A stretch of 58,612 nucleotides of DNA from Bacteroidaceae bacterium (GCA_024401115.1 JAKSLP010000014.1:1-58612); one strand, 5' to 3'; shown: positions 15,849 to 24,744, counted from the stretch's first letter. Translations and numbers: made by a program. Notes: generated from the letters alone by a model not told the origin.

Positions 15849-17651
15849 ATGAAACATCCGTTGAGAAGTGCTGTTTGCACAGAAGGAAGAAGAATGGCTG
15901 GTGCCCGCGCATTGTGGGTGGCCAACGGCATGAAGCGTGAGCAGCTTGGAAAGCCCATTATTGCCATTGTTAATTCATTTACACAATTTGTTCCCGGTCA
16001 TACCCATTTGCATGAGATAGGTCAGATAGTAAAGGCAGAAATTGAAAAGTTAGGCTGCTATGCTGCTGAATTCAATACCATTGCTGTAGATGACGGTATA
16101 GCCATGGGCCACGATGGCATGCTGTATTCGCTGCCATCGCGCGATATTATTGCCGATTCCGTAGAGTATATGGTGAATGCGCACAAGGCCGATGCTATGG
16201 TGTGCATTTCCAACTGTGACAAAGTTACTCCCGGCATGCTGATGGCTGCCATGCGCCTGAATATCCCTGCTGTTTTTGTGAGCGGCGGACCTATGGAGGC
16301 TGGTAAGGTGAACGGCGAGAATGCCGACCTGATTACTGCCATGGTGAAGGGCGGTGACCCAACAGTAAGCGATGAGGAGCTGGAAATCGTAGAACATAGT
16401 GCTTGTCCTGGCTGCGGTGCCTGCTCGGGTATGTTTACTGCCAATTCCATGAACTCGCTGACCGAGGCTTTGGGCTTCTCCCTGCCTGGTAACGGCTCTA
16501 TTCTGGCTACACATGTAAATCGTGTGCAGTTGTTCAAGGATGCTGCAAAAATTATTGTAAAGAATGCCATGGCATATTATGAGGAGGGTGATGAGAGTGT
16601 GCTGCCACGCAGCATTGCTACCCGTCAGGCGTTCCTGAATGCCATGACCCTGGATATTGCTATGGGTGCATCTACCAATACGGTGCTGCACTTGCTGGCT
16701 GTGGCTCAGGAAGGCGGTGTGGATTTCAAGATGAGCGATATTGATGCGCTTTCACGCAAAGTGCCTTTCTTGTGCAAACTTGCTCCTAACTGGCAGAAGT
16801 ATTCCATTCAGGAAGAGAACCGTGCAGGCGGTATCTTGGGCATTATGGGAGAATTGGCCAAGGGCAACTTGCTGGATCTGACCTGCAAGCGTGTGAATGG
16901 TGCCACTCTGGGCGAGGATATTAAGAAATATAGCATTACGGGAGAAACCATTGATCCTGAAGCTGACCGTATTTATCATTCGGCTCCTGCGGGCAAGTTC
17001 TCTACCAAGATGGGTTCTCAGGATACCCGTTGGGAATCATTGGATACCGACCGCGAGAACGGCTGTATCCGAGACATTGAGCATGCTTACACCAAGGATG
17101 GTGGAATGGCAGTCCTGTTCGGAAACATTGCTCAGGATGGTTGCGTGGTGAAGACTGCGGGCGTGGCTCCTGAACTGTGGCACTTTGAAGGTCCTGCTGT
17201 TTGCTTCGACTCCCAAGAAGATGCCTGCGAGGGCATTCTGGGCGGAAAGGTTAAGAAGGGTGACTGTGTGGTCATTACTCACGAAGGTCCTAAGGGTGGT
17301 CCTGGCATGCAGGAGATGTTGTACCCTACTTCCTATATTAAATCCATGCACATGGGTAAGGAATGTGCCCTGATTACCGATGGCCGCTTCAGTGGCGGTA
17401 CTTCAGGTCTTTCCATCGGACACATCTCTCCAGAGGCTGCTTCGGGTGGAAATATCGGAAAGATTAAGGATGGCGATATCATTGTTATCGATATTCCTAG
17501 TCGCAGCATCAATGTGAAGCTGAGCGATGAGGAACTGGCTGCCCGTGAGCAGCAACCATTAAAACGTAATCGTGTTGTAAGCAAAGCTCTTCGTGCTTAT
17601 GCTCAGAGTGTGAGCAGTGCGGATAAAGGTGGCGTGAGAATTATTGATTAA
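15849..17651 (+). CDS. ilvD: dihydroxy-acid dehydratase
   Basis: I start at the ATG at 15849 (MKHPLRSAV), which aligns with the usual family N-terminus; an in-frame GTG at 15828 would place the start only about 12 bases after the promoter box. The 600-residue enzyme dehydrates 2,3-dihydroxy-isovalerate and -methylvalerate, the third shared step of valine and isoleucine synthesis. Cluster and metal ligands visible are C123 in SNCDK, C189 and C192 in [11 protein letters not shown], and D81-D82 in [12 protein letters not shown]. The C-terminal domain has the [24 protein letters not shown] motif. It opens the ilvD-ilvB-ilvN-thioesterase-ilvC operon, with ilvB eight bases downstream. Confidence 0.97.
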   Translation: MKHPLRSAVCTEGRRMAGARALWVANGMKREQLGKPIIAIVNSFTQFVPGHTHLHEIGQIVKAEIEKLGCYAAEFNTIAVDDGIAMGHDGMLYSLPSRDIIADSVEYMVNAHKADAMVCISNCDKVTPGMLMAAMRLNIPAVFVSGGPMEAGKVNGENADLITAMVKGGDPTVSDEELEIVEHSACPGCGACSGMFTANSMNSLTEALGFSLPGNGSILATHVNRVQLFKDAAKIIVKNAMAYYEEGDESVLPRSIATRQAFLNAMTLDIAMGASTNTVLHLLAVAQEGGVDFKMSDIDALSRKVPFLCKLAPNWQKYSIQEENRAGGILGIMGELAKGNLLDLTCKRVNGATLGEDIKKYSITGETIDPEADRIYHSAPAGKFSTKMGSQDTRWESLDTDRENGCIRDIEHAYTKDGGMAVLFGNIAQDGCVVKTAGVAPELWHFEGPAVCFDSQEDACEGILGGKVKKGDCVVITHEGPKGGPGMQEMLYPTSYIKSMHMGKECALITDGRFSGGTSGLSIGHISPEAASGGNIGKIKDGDIIVIDIPSRSINVKLSDEELAAREQQPLKRNRVVSKALRAYAQSVSSADKGGVRIID

Positions 17652-17659
17652 TAATTGCG

Positions 17660-19357
17660 ATGAGTGAGAGAATAACTGGTGCAGAGGCACTGATGCGTAG
17701 TTTGGAGCATGAGGGAGTGGATGTCCTTTTCGGATATCCGGGTGGTGCAATTATGCCCACTTATGATGCTTTGTACGATCATAAGGATACATTGAATCAT
17801 GTACTGGTCCGTCATGAGCAGGGAGCAGTTCATGCGGCTCAGGGTTATGCCCGTGTTAGCGGAAAGGTTGGTTGCGTTATCGTAACGTCTGGACCTGGTG
17901 CTATGAATACCATTACCGGTATAGCCGATGCTATGATTGATTCCACCCCTTTGGTGGTCATATGCGGTCAGGTGGGTGCTGCCATGCTGGGTACCGATGC
18001 GTTCCAGGAGGTGGATGTGGTAGGTGTTACACAACCTATTTCTAAATGGAATTATCAGATTCGCCGTGCTGAGGATATTCCTTGGGCAGTGGCGCGTGCT
18101 TTCTATATTGCCCGCAGTGGCCGTCCTGGTCCTGTTGTGCTGGATTTTACCAAAAATGCACAGACGGCATTGATTGACTATGCACCACAGGTGGTGGATT
18201 TTATCCGCTCTTACAAGCCTGTTCCACAATGTGAATTGGGCGTGATTGAGAAGGCCGCACAACTGATTAATGACAGTGTAAAACCATTCATGTTGGTAGG
18301 TCAGGGCGTAGAGTTGGCTGGTGCCAATCTGGAACTTCTGGCTCTTTGTGAAAAGGCACAGATTCCTTTCGCAACCACGTTCTTGGGACTGTCAGCGGCA
18401 CCATCCGACCATCCTCTTAACATGGGCCGTTTGGGCATGCATGGAAACTTGGCTCCGAATGTGATGACTAACCAGTGCGATGTGCTCATTGCTGTAGGTA
18501 TGCGTTTTGATGATCGCGTGACGGGTAATCTGAAGACTTACGCTAAACAGGCAAAGATTATTCATTTCGAAATAGACCCTTCAGAAATAGACAAGAATGT
18601 AAAGGTAACTCTTCCTGTCCTTGGCGATTGTAAGCAAACTTTAAGTGACGTGAATCTGTTGGTAGAACCTGCCAAGCATGATGCTTGGATTGCGGGTTTT
18701 GCCCCTTATGCAGATAAAGAATATAATAAGGTGATAGAGGCAGCCTTGAACCCAACCGATGGACCAATTCTGATGGGTGAGGTAATCCGCAAGGTTTCTG
18801 AGGCTTCGAACAATGAGGCGATTATGGTTACTGATGTGGGTCAGAACCAAATGTTCGCATGTCGCTATTTCAAGTTTACTAAGCCACGTTCAGTAGTTAC
18901 TTCCGGTGGTTGTGGTACCATGGGTTTCGGTATTCCGGCAGCTATGGGAGCCTGCTATGGCGCTCCTGACCGGACGGTATGCATGTTTGCCGGAGATGGA
19001 GGTCTTCAGATGACGATTCAGGAGTTTGGCTGTATCATGGAACATCAGATTCCTGTGAAGATGATATTGCTGAATAACAATTTCCTGGGAAATGTGCGTC
19101 AGTGGCAGTATATGTTCTTTAATAAGCGTTATTCATTTACTCCGATGACCAACCCTGACTATGAACTGATTGCCAAGGGTTATGGTATCCCTTGCCGTAC
19201 TGTTGTGGAAAGGGAAGATTTGGATGCGGCTATCCGTGAGATGCTCGATTCAGATGGTCCGTTCCTGTTGCAGGTAGCTGTGAAGGAAGAGGATAACATC
19301 TTGCCGATGACCCCTCCAGGAGGAAATGGTGATGAAATGTTATTGGAAATTAAGTGA
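17660..19357 (+). CDS. ilvB: acetolactate synthase, large (catalytic) subunit
   Basis: The 565-residue ThDP-dependent enzyme condenses pyruvate with pyruvate or 2-oxobutyrate. The catalytic Glu is in VRHEQGAVHAAQGYAR near residue 53. A central FAD/UDP-like domain includes GMRFDDRVTG. The ThDP/Mg motif AGDGGLQMTIQEFGCIM ends with ILLNNN near residue 475. Length and order of domains are normal for the family. It overlaps the ilvN start by one base (TGATG), so the two subunits are probably translationally coupled. Confidence 0.96.
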   Translation: MSERITGAEALMRSLEHEGVDVLFGYPGGAIMPTYDALYDHKDTLNHVLVRHEQGAVHAAQGYARVSGKVGCVIVTSGPGAMNTITGIADAMIDSTPLVVICGQVGAAMLGTDAFQEVDVVGVTQPISKWNYQIRRAEDIPWAVARAFYIARSGRPGPVVLDFTKNAQTALIDYAPQVVDFIRSYKPVPQCELGVIEKAAQLINDSVKPFMLVGQGVELAGANLELLALCEKAQIPFATTFLGLSAAPSDHPLNMGRLGMHGNLAPNVMTNQCDVLIAVGMRFDDRVTGNLKTYAKQAKIIHFEIDPSEIDKNVKVTLPVLGDCKQTLSDVNLLVEPAKHDAWIAGFAPYADKEYNKVIEAALNPTDGPILMGEVIRKVSEASNNEAIMVTDVGQNQMFACRYFKFTKPRSVVTSGGCGTMGFGIPAAMGACYGAPDRTVCMFAGDGGLQMTIQEFGCIMEHQIPVKMILLNNNFLGNVRQWQYMFFNKRYSFTPMTNPDYELIAKGYGIPCRTVVEREDLDAAIREMLDSDGPFLLQVAVKEEDNILPMTPPGGNGDEMLLEIK

Positions 19358-20175
19358 TGGAGACAAACAAGAATATAGGAGCCGCAGAGTGCGGTGACTG
19401 CAATACCTGCGGCAAGTGCGATGAGCAGAATGCTTCCAAATTGAACCAATTGGAGGAGGCGGTTCGTGCTGCTGCTGCCATGGAGTACAATTCATACGAG
19501 AAGAATTTGGCACGTGAGCGTTTGGCTACACTGGAAAAAGACAGCTTGTCGGAAGGCCAGCGAGAGACTTTCAAACGAAATGCAGTTGCTCGCCCTTCTG
19601 CCAGAGGTCATGAGGGTGCTCTTTTGGATCATGAAGGACTTACGCTCTATACCCTTATTATTTATTCGGAGAATTACGCCGGTATCTTGAATCAGATTAC
19701 AGCTGTGTTCACCCGTCGTCAGGTTAATATTGAGTCTTTGAACGTATGTTCATCATCTACTCCAGGTGTACATAAGTATACTATTACTTGCTATTGTAAG
19801 CAAGAGATGGCTGAGATGCTGGTAAAGCAGATAGAGAAGAAGATTGACGTACTGCAGGCTAATTGCTTTGTGGATGATGAGATTTTTATTTTGGAAACCT
19901 CATTACTTAAACTTTCAACTCCTTTGGTATTGGCCAACCAGGAAATCAGTCGTATTGTCCGCAGGTTCAATGCTAAGATTGTTGAAGTGAACTCTACCTA
20001 TACGATTGTGGAATTGACGGGCATTACTGTGGACATTTTGGAACACTTCAACCAACTGAACGCTTTGGGTTGTGTCCTGCAGTTTGTGCGTACCGGAAGA
20101 ATTGCAATTACCAAATCTTGCATTGAACGCTTGGATCAGTACTTGACCATGCGTGCAGAGGAACAGAAGGCATAA
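19357..20175 (+). CDS. ilvN: acetolactate synthase, regulatory subunit with Cys-rich N-terminal extension
   Basis: The start is the ATG at 19357, which overlaps the ilvB stop; a GTG one codon earlier is also in frame. The 272-residue product has the small-subunit ACT domain only from about residue 95 (LTLYTLIIYSENYAGILNQITAVF). A C-terminal domain continues to residue 250 with KIVEVNSTYTIVELTG and LQFVRTGRIAITKS. Family members are usually about 160-190 residues and begin at the ACT domain. Here about 90 residues precede it: C12, C15, C18 and C21 in a C-x2-C-x2-C-x2-C cluster (ECGDCNTCGKCD), then a charged helical linker. The cluster could hold zinc or iron-sulfur. The ACT domain normally mediates valine feedback. 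No ATG exists near the ACT start, so the extension is probably real. Confidence 0.9.
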   Translation: METNKNIGAAECGDCNTCGKCDEQNASKLNQLEEAVRAAAAMEYNSYEKNLARERLATLEKDSLSEGQRETFKRNAVARPSARGHEGALLDHEGLTLYTLIIYSENYAGILNQITAVFTRRQVNIESLNVCSSSTPGVHKYTITCYCKQEMAEMLVKQIEKKIDVLQANCFVDDEIFILETSLLKLSTPLVLANQEISRIVRRFNAKIVEVNSTYTIVELTGITVDILEHFNQLNALGCVLQFVRTGRIAITKSCIERLDQYLTMRAEEQKA

Positions 20176-20179
20176 AAAT

Positions 20180-20968
20180 ATGGCAGAAACGTTCGAGGAA
20201 CTGGTGGCGAAATTTGGAAAGGTGGGCCGTTACAAAAATCAGGCAGAACCTTTTCATTGTGATGTGAACCATAATCTTTTTATGGGGCATCTGGGCAATC
20301 ATCTTTTGAATGCTGCAGATTTCCATAGCAGTGACCGTGGTTTTGGCATGCGCACACTCAATACGATCAATAAGACTTGGGTGCTGTCCCGCTTGGTGAT
20401 TGAGATGGAGAAGATGCCTAAACGATACGATGAGTTCTATGTGGAAAGCTGGGTGGAATCGGCTATGCGCTTCTTTACCAACCGAAACTTTCGTGTTGTT
20501 ACCGAACAAGATGAGGTCCTGGGCTTCGGCCGAAGCATTTGGGCGCTGATAGATACGGAAACCCGTCAGCCATCTAATTTGTTGGAGGTGAAAGACGGCG
20601 AAATACTGAAATGGGCAGAGCCGGATTTAGATTGCCCTATAGCCAAGCCTGGTAGGGTTAAAATGTCGAAAGATGCTCCGTTGGTAGGGCAATTCCGTGC
20701 AGCCTATAATGATGTGGATGTTAATGGTCATGTGAATTCCATTAAATATATCGAGCATGTACTCGATATTTTCCCGTTATCATACTATAAAGAATACATG
20801 TTGCACCGTTTCGAGATAGCCTATGTGGCAGAGAGCTATTATGGCGATACCTTGAAACTTTATGAAGAAAAAATAGGAGAGAATGAATATGAGGTGCGCA
20901 TTACCAAGGCTACGCCAGACGGAGAATTGGAATGCTGCAGATCATCATTGAGATTTAAACATTATTAA
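20180..20968 (+). CDS. acyl-ACP thioesterase (FatA-like)
   Basis: I use the ATG at 20180 (MAETFEELV), four bases after ilvN; an upstream frame overlaps ilvN. The 262-residue protein has two hotdog domains, as in the plant-type acyl-ACP thioesterase family. The N-terminal half has NHLLNAADFHSSDRGFGM and KTWVLSRLVIEMEKMP, and the second half has FRAAYNDVDVNGHVNSIKYIEHVLD. The D-x-N-x-H-V-N motif is at about residues 182-188. It releases free fatty acids from acyl-ACP in the cytoplasm. Its place between ilvN and ilvC is conserved in Bacteroidales as I recall. A link to branched-chain fatty acids, made from the same 2-oxo acids, is a reasonable inference. Confidence 0.9.
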   Translation: MAETFEELVAKFGKVGRYKNQAEPFHCDVNHNLFMGHLGNHLLNAADFHSSDRGFGMRTLNTINKTWVLSRLVIEMEKMPKRYDEFYVESWVESAMRFFTNRNFRVVTEQDEVLGFGRSIWALIDTETRQPSNLLEVKDGEILKWAEPDLDCPIAKPGRVKMSKDAPLVGQFRAAYNDVDVNGHVNSIKYIEHVLDIFPLSYYKEYMLHRFEIAYVAESYYGDTLKLYEEKIGENEYEVRITKATPDGELECCRSSLRFKHY

Positions 20969-20985
20969 TTAAAAATAGAACGAAA

Positions 20986-22029
20986 ATGGCAAAAATGAAT
21001 TTTGGCGGTGTCATTGAAGAAGTAATGACCCGTGAGGAGTTCCCATTGGAGAAGGCTCGTGAGATTTTAAAGGACGAGACTATCGCAGTAATTGGTTATG
21101 GCGTCCAGGGTCCTGGTCAGGCATGCAACTTGCGTGACAACGGATTCAACGTGATTGTTGGCCAGCGTCAGGGTAAGACATTCGAGAAGGCTATCGCTGA
21201 CGGTTGGGTGCCAGGTGAGACTTTATTCTCTATCGAGGAAGCAGCAACCAAGGCTACTATAGTAATGTGTTTGCTGTCAGATGCTGCAGTAATGAGCGTA
21301 TGGCCTACTTTGCAGAAGTGCTTGCAGCCAGGAAATGCGCTGTACTTCTCTCATGGCTTTGCAATTACTTGGAATGATCGTACAGGTTGTGTTCCTCAGA
21401 AGGATATTGACGTAATCATGGTTGCTCCTAAGGGATCGGGTACTTCATTGCGTACTATGTTCTTGGAAGGCCGTGGCTTGAACTCATCATATGCTGTATA
21501 TCAGGATTTCACCGGTAAGGCTTTGGATCGTACATTGGCTTTGGGTATCGGTATCGGTTCTGGTTACATGTTTGAGACCACTTTCCAGCGTGAGGCAACC
21601 TCTGACCTGACTGGTGAGCGTGGTTCATTGATGGGTGCTATCCAGGGTTTGCTGCTGGCTCAGTATGAGGTTTTGCGTGAGAATGGTCATACTCCATCTG
21701 AGGCATTTAACGAGACTGTTGAGGAATTGACACAGAGTCTGATGCCATTGTTTGCTGCTAAGGGTATGGACTGGATGTACGCTAACTGTTCTACTACAGC
21801 TCAGCGTGGTGCTTTGGATTGGATGGGCCCATTCCATGATGCAATCAAGCCTGTTGTTGAAAAGTTGTACGCATCTGTAAAGTGTGGTAACGAGGCACAG
21901 ATTTCTATTGACGCTAACTCTAAGCCTGATTATCGTGTAGGATTGGAGAAGGAGTTGGCAGCATTGCACGAGAGTGAGATGTGGCGCACAGCCGAGGTGG
22001 TAAGACAGCTTCGCCCTGAGAACAATTAA
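20986..22029 (+). CDS. ilvC: ketol-acid reductoisomerase
   Basis: The 347-residue NADPH enzyme isomerises and reduces acetolactate to dihydroxy-isovalerate, the second step of the pathway. The nucleotide-binding motif IAVIGYGVQGPGQACNLRDNGFNVIVGQRQG starts near residue 33, with Arg and Gln in the specificity loop (GQRQGKTF). The knotted C-terminal domain has DLTGERGSLMGAIQGLLLAQYE with the acidic metal ligands (D and E of this block) and EELTQSLMPLF. It begins 17 bases after the thioesterase and ends at a strong terminator. Confidence 0.96.
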   Translation: MAKMNFGGVIEEVMTREEFPLEKAREILKDETIAVIGYGVQGPGQACNLRDNGFNVIVGQRQGKTFEKAIADGWVPGETLFSIEEAATKATIVMCLLSDAAVMSVWPTLQKCLQPGNALYFSHGFAITWNDRTGCVPQKDIDVIMVAPKGSGTSLRTMFLEGRGLNSSYAVYQDFTGKALDRTLALGIGIGSGYMFETTFQREATSDLTGERGSLMGAIQGLLLAQYEVLRENGHTPSEAFNETVEELTQSLMPLFAAKGMDWMYANCSTTAQRGALDWMGPFHDAIKPVVEKLYASVKCGNEAQISIDANSKPDYRVGLEKELAALHESEMWRTAEVVRQLRPENN

Positions 22030-22034
22030 ATAAA

Positions 22035-22068
22035 AAATAAGCGGTGTAATTAACACCGCTTATTTTTT
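22035..22068. terminator. bidirectional terminator after ilvC
   Basis: AATAAGCGGTGT (from about 22037) pairs with ACACCGCTTATT, with flanking A and T runs on each side. It serves the ilv operon and the convergent small gene at 22060, whose stop codon lies inside it. Confidence 0.85.
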
Positions 22069-22290
22069 TGTAAAATATCGCATGACTTTCCATCCCATCT
22101 TCAAACCATCATAGATGGCTAGTCCGTTGCTTACCCATTTGTATCCTAAATCAAACTTATCACGCACAGGAACAGGTGAAAACAGAGAACTAGCCTGCAT
22201 TCCGATGTTTTTCTTTTTCTGCGTGAGTTGCTTTTTCAGTTGCAACTTGCGCTTGCGGATATCTTCCAATGTTATAGGCTGCTGATTCAT
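22060..22290 (-). CDS. small basic protein of the YtxH/holin-like operon
   Basis: The 76-residue protein has a strongly basic helical first half (DIRKRKLQLKKQLTQKKKN). A middle segment follows with FSPVPVRDKFDLGYKWVSNGLAIYDGLKMGWKVMRYF. I do not recognise a characterised family, although such short proteins commonly close this Bacteroidetes gene trio. Its start overlaps the stop of the preceding gene by four bases (ATGA), so it is translationally coupled. No membrane segment is convincing. A role at the envelope is inferred from its partners only. Confidence 0.75.
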   Translation of the reverse strand: MNQQPITLEDIRKRKLQLKKQLTQKKKNIGMQASSLFSPVPVRDKFDLGYKWVSNGLAIYDGLKMGWKVMRYFTKK

Positions 22291-22688
22291 GCTTCTTCCT
22301 CCTTTGTTTTGTTTGATTCCATTGCACCTTCTGTTTCATCACTTAATAAGACATTGGCTATAAATTGAGTGATAGGGATTAGAATCCATTTTTCACGTTG
22401 TTTATAGATGCAGAAAAGCAGAATCAAAAGGATTAAAGTCATAATAGCATAAGCAGTCGTCAATCCTCCTACAATTGGACTAATCAGATAGATGGCAGTA
22501 AAAGACAGATAGAATAATACCACGATGCCCAGGCACATAAGTATAAATCCCAACACTATGGCTGAAAAGAGCTTTGAAAGCTTTTCTACCAAATCAAGTG
22601 TCAGGTATTCCTTCTCCAGCTTAACATAGCATTTGACTTCATCTAAAAGCTGGTTCAGGTTATCTGTCGTTTTGCTATCTCCCCACAT
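22287..22688 (-). CDS. phage-holin-superfamily-like (Holin_3_6 / YqjE-type) membrane protein
   Basis: The 133-residue protein has an amphipathic N-terminal segment (NLNQLLDEVKCYVKLEKEYLTLDLVEKLSKLF). Two long membrane helices follow (AIVLGFILMCLGIVVLFYLSFTAIYLI and GLTTAYAIMTLILLILLFCIY), then a short acidic tail. This pattern matches the small family called phage holin family/YqjE in many annotations. Despite the name it is a chromosomal envelope gene, not evidence of prophage. It lies between the YtxH gene (stop and start abut at 22688) and the 76-residue gene, overlapping the latter by four bases. Confidence 0.78.
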   Translation of the reverse strand: MWGDSKTTDNLNQLLDEVKCYVKLEKEYLTLDLVEKLSKLFSAIVLGFILMCLGIVVLFYLSFTAIYLISPIVGGLTTAYAIMTLILLILLFCIYKQREKWILIPITQFIANVLLSDETEGAMESNKTKEEEA

Positions 22689-22927
22689 TAGATTTCGTCA
22701 TCGATAACAACCTCAGCAATTGGGTCGTTCTTCTTTGAGATCTTGCTCTGGATATCCTTCACCAGTTTTTCGAAATCTTCCTTACTCAACTTTACGCCGT
22801 GATCGCGTAATGCCTGTGCAATCTTATCACGAGTGTCCTCGCCCTTTTCAGGAGCGAACAAAATACCTAATGCAGCACCAGCGATTGCTCCGCCGATAAA
22901 AGCTGCTAAAACATTTAAAGTCTTCAT
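22688..22927 (-). CDS. YtxH domain protein
   Basis: I start at the ATG at 22927 (MKTLNVLAAF); a longer frame to 22987 runs through the promoter region. The 79-residue protein has the YtxH signature: a glycine-rich hydrophobic helix AAFIGGAIAGAALGILFAPEKGEDTRDKIAQAL. A charged helix then follows to an acidic end. YtxH proteins are small single-helix stress-associated envelope proteins of unknown mechanism. First gene of a three-gene unit. Confidence 0.85.
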   Translation of the reverse strand: MKTLNVLAAFIGGAIAGAALGILFAPEKGEDTRDKIAQALRDHGVKLSKEDFEKLVKDIQSKISKKNDPIAEVVIDDEI

Positions 22928-22956
22928 TTCAGTAACATTTTTAGTTATACTCAGCA

Positions 22957-22964
22957 CAAATATA
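22957..22964 (-). promoter_or_regulatory. -7 box of the YtxH operon
   Basis: Minus-strand TATATTTG, 29 bases before the ATG at 22927. No distinct upstream box. Confidence 0.5.
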
Positions 22965-23079
22965 CAAAATGATTTGTAAATTTGCATGCTTTATTCTCTT
23001 TTTTTTTGTTATTTGATATTATTGTTTCGCGGTTAATGTTTTTTAACCACAGAGCAGTGGCAGTTAGGGAAAAAAGTAG

Positions 23080-23087
23080 TAACTTTG
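23080..23087 (+). promoter_or_regulatory. -7 box of the SPOR lipoprotein gene
   Basis: TAACTTTG about 60 bases before the ATG at 23148. The leader is A/T-rich. No TTTG box is seen 19-21 bases upstream. Confidence 0.55.
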
Positions 23088-23147
23088 AATCGAAATAAAA
23101 ACAGATATTCTAATTTGAATACTAATTTAAAATAACATTAATACACT

Positions 23148-23624
23148 ATGAAGAAGTTTGTTGTACTTGGTTTAGGTTTGTGTTTGGCATTTGGCTTGAC
23201 TTCTTGTAAATCAAGTGAAAGCGCTTATCGTAAAGCCTATGAAAAGGCAAAGGCTCAGGAAACAACAGTGACCACGACAGAACCAGTAGAAGTAGCTCCT
23301 GTAGTTACTACCCCTGTTACTACTGCTCCAGTTTCAGCAGATAACGTTAGCGTTCGTTCAGAGAAAGTAACATTGGTAGGTTCTGGAAACTTGCAGGATT
23401 ACAGTGTAGTAGTTGGTAGTTTCGGCGTTGAGGCTAATGCTCGTGGATTGCAGCAGCGTTTGGCAAACAGAGGTTACAATTCAATGGTAGTAAGTGCAAA
23501 CACTGCTAAGGGTTTGATGTACCGCGTAATTGCATCTTCATTTGCTGATAAGGGTCAGGCTGCTCAGAGCCGCGCACAGTTGCAGGGTGAATTCCCAGAT
23601 GCATGGTTGTTGTACCGTCAGTAA
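23148..23624 (+). CDS. SPOR-domain lipoprotein
   Basis: The 158-residue protein has a lipoprotein signal peptide ending LTSC (lipidated Cys at residue 20), so it is probably attached to the outer or inner membrane. A Thr/Val/Pro-rich linker (about residues 38-70) leads to a C-terminal SPOR domain (about 84-158). The domain reads DYSVVVGSFGVEANARGLQQRL, MYRVIASSFADKGQAAQSRAQLQ and PDAWLLYR. SPOR domains bind glycan strands stripped of stem peptides and collect at division septa, so a role in cell-wall remodelling at division is likely. Ends in a strong hairpin terminator. Confidence 0.9.
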   Translation: MKKFVVLGLGLCLAFGLTSCKSSESAYRKAYEKAKAQETTVTTTEPVEVAPVVTTPVTTAPVSADNVSVRSEKVTLVGSGNLQDYSVVVGSFGVEANARGLQQRLANRGYNSMVVSANTAKGLMYRVIASSFADKGQAAQSRAQLQGEFPDAWLLYRQ

Positions 23625-23666
23625 TCTATTGCAAAAATAACCGTTTAGGTTTGTTGAAATAATCTA

Positions 23667-23704
23667 AAATATCGTTTGCTCATTGTGGCAAACGATATTT
23701 TTTT
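23667..23704 (+). terminator. terminator of the SPOR gene, overlapping the ruvX promoter
   Basis: AAAATATCGTTTGC pairs with GCAAACGATATTTT around an eight-base loop, followed by a T-run. Confidence 0.85.
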
Positions 23705-23714
23705 ATTATTTTTG
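23683..23714 (+). promoter_or_regulatory. promoter of ruvX
   Basis: TTG (23683-23685) in the terminator loop, 21 bases, TATTTTTG (23707-23714). The ATG at 23723 is only eight bases after the box, so the message would be leaderless or nearly so. Confidence 0.55.
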
Positions 23715-23722
23715 CACGCGAA

Positions 23723-24151
23723 ATGAGCAGAATTTTAGCCATAGACTATGGTAAAAAACGAACGGGGTTGGCTGTAACCGACCCCTTACAGCTTATTGCC
23801 AATGGTTTGACTACAGTGGAAACGTCCAAATTAATGGACTTTATTTTGTCCTATACAAAGATGGAAAATGTGGAACGTATTGTTGTTGGCTTGCCAAAGC
23901 AAATGAATGGCCAGGACAGCGAGAATATGAAAAATATTGTTCCTTTTGTAAATCGTTTAAAAAAGGTGTTGCCTAATATCCCAGTCGAGTATTATGATGA
24001 GAGATTTACTTCTGTGCTTGCTCATCAGGTTATGTTGGAAAGTGGAATAGGCAAAAAGGCGCGTCAGAATAAAGCTCTTGTTGATGAAATTAGTGCTACA
24101 ATTATTCTACAGGGCTACATGGAGTCAAAGAAATTTTCCGGATCTAAGTAG
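23723..24151 (+). CDS. ruvX: RuvX/YqgF putative pre-16S rRNA nuclease
   Basis: The 142-residue protein has the RNase-H-fold motifs of the family. The first strand is ILAIDYGKKRTGLAV with the catalytic Asp. It also has the IVVGLPKQMNGQDS block near residue 54 and VEYYDERFTSVLA near residue 90. YqgF proteins mature the 5' end of 16S rRNA and are often called Holliday junction resolvases by older annotation. It heads a unit with def 35 bases downstream. Confidence 0.93.
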   Translation: MSRILAIDYGKKRTGLAVTDPLQLIANGLTTVETSKLMDFILSYTKMENVERIVVGLPKQMNGQDSENMKNIVPFVNRLKKVLPNIPVEYYDERFTSVLAHQVMLESGIGKKARQNKALVDEISATIILQGYMESKKFSGSK

Positions 24152-24186
24152 TAGATAGATAATTTTTAAGAAAAACTATTAGAATT

Positions 24187-24744
24187 ATGATATTACCAAT
24201 TTATACTTACGGACAAGCGGTCCTGAGAAAAGAAGCAGAGGATATTACATTGGATTATCCTAACCTGAAAGAGTTGCTCGACAATATGATTGAAACCATG
24301 CAAAAGGCAGAAGGTGTGGGTTTGGCTGCTCCTCAGATTGGCCTGCCAATCCGTGTTGTTGTTATTGATCTTGATGTGATTTCTGAAGACTTGCCTGAAT
24401 ATAAGGGCTTTATACATGCTTTTATCAATGGTCATATTCTTGAAGAAAGTGAGGAGACAGAATTGATGGACGAAGGATGCTTGAGCTTGCCGGGTATACA
24501 TGAGAGCGTGCGCCGTGCCAAGAGTGTTCATGTGGCCTATTTGGATGAGAATCTACAGCCTCATGACGAATGGGTAGATGGATATTTAGCTCGGGTAATT
24601 CAGCATGAGTTTGACCATTTGGAAGGCCATATGTTTATTGATCATCTTGGTACACTCCGTAAACAGATGATAAAAGGTAAGCTGAGAGATCTTATGAGCG
24701 GGAAAGTTCGTTGTTCTTATAGAACAAAGTTGATCAAAAAGTGA
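24187..24744 (+). CDS. def: peptide deformylase
   Basis: The 185-residue metalloenzyme removes the formyl group from new N-termini. All three motifs are present: GVGLAAPQIG (43-52), EGCLSLPG with metal ligand C98, and QHEFDHLEG with H140, catalytic E141 and H144. Length is normal. The stop TGA overlaps the GTG start of the next gene by four bases (GTGA), so the TPR protein is translationally coupled. Confidence 0.97.
   Translation: MILPIYTYGQAVLRKEAEDITLDYPNLKELLDNMIETMQKAEGVGLAAPQIGLPIRVVVIDLDVISEDLPEYKGFIHAFINGHILEESEETELMDEGCLSLPGIHESVRRAKSVHVAYLDENLQPHDEWVDGYLARVIQHEFDHLEGHMFIDHLGTLRKQMIKGKLRDLMSGKVRCSYRTKLIKK

Noticed and set aside
22287..22688. Holin-like gene as a sign of prophage
   Set aside because: No other phage genes are near, and the YtxH/holin-like/small basic trio is a chromosomal envelope operon.
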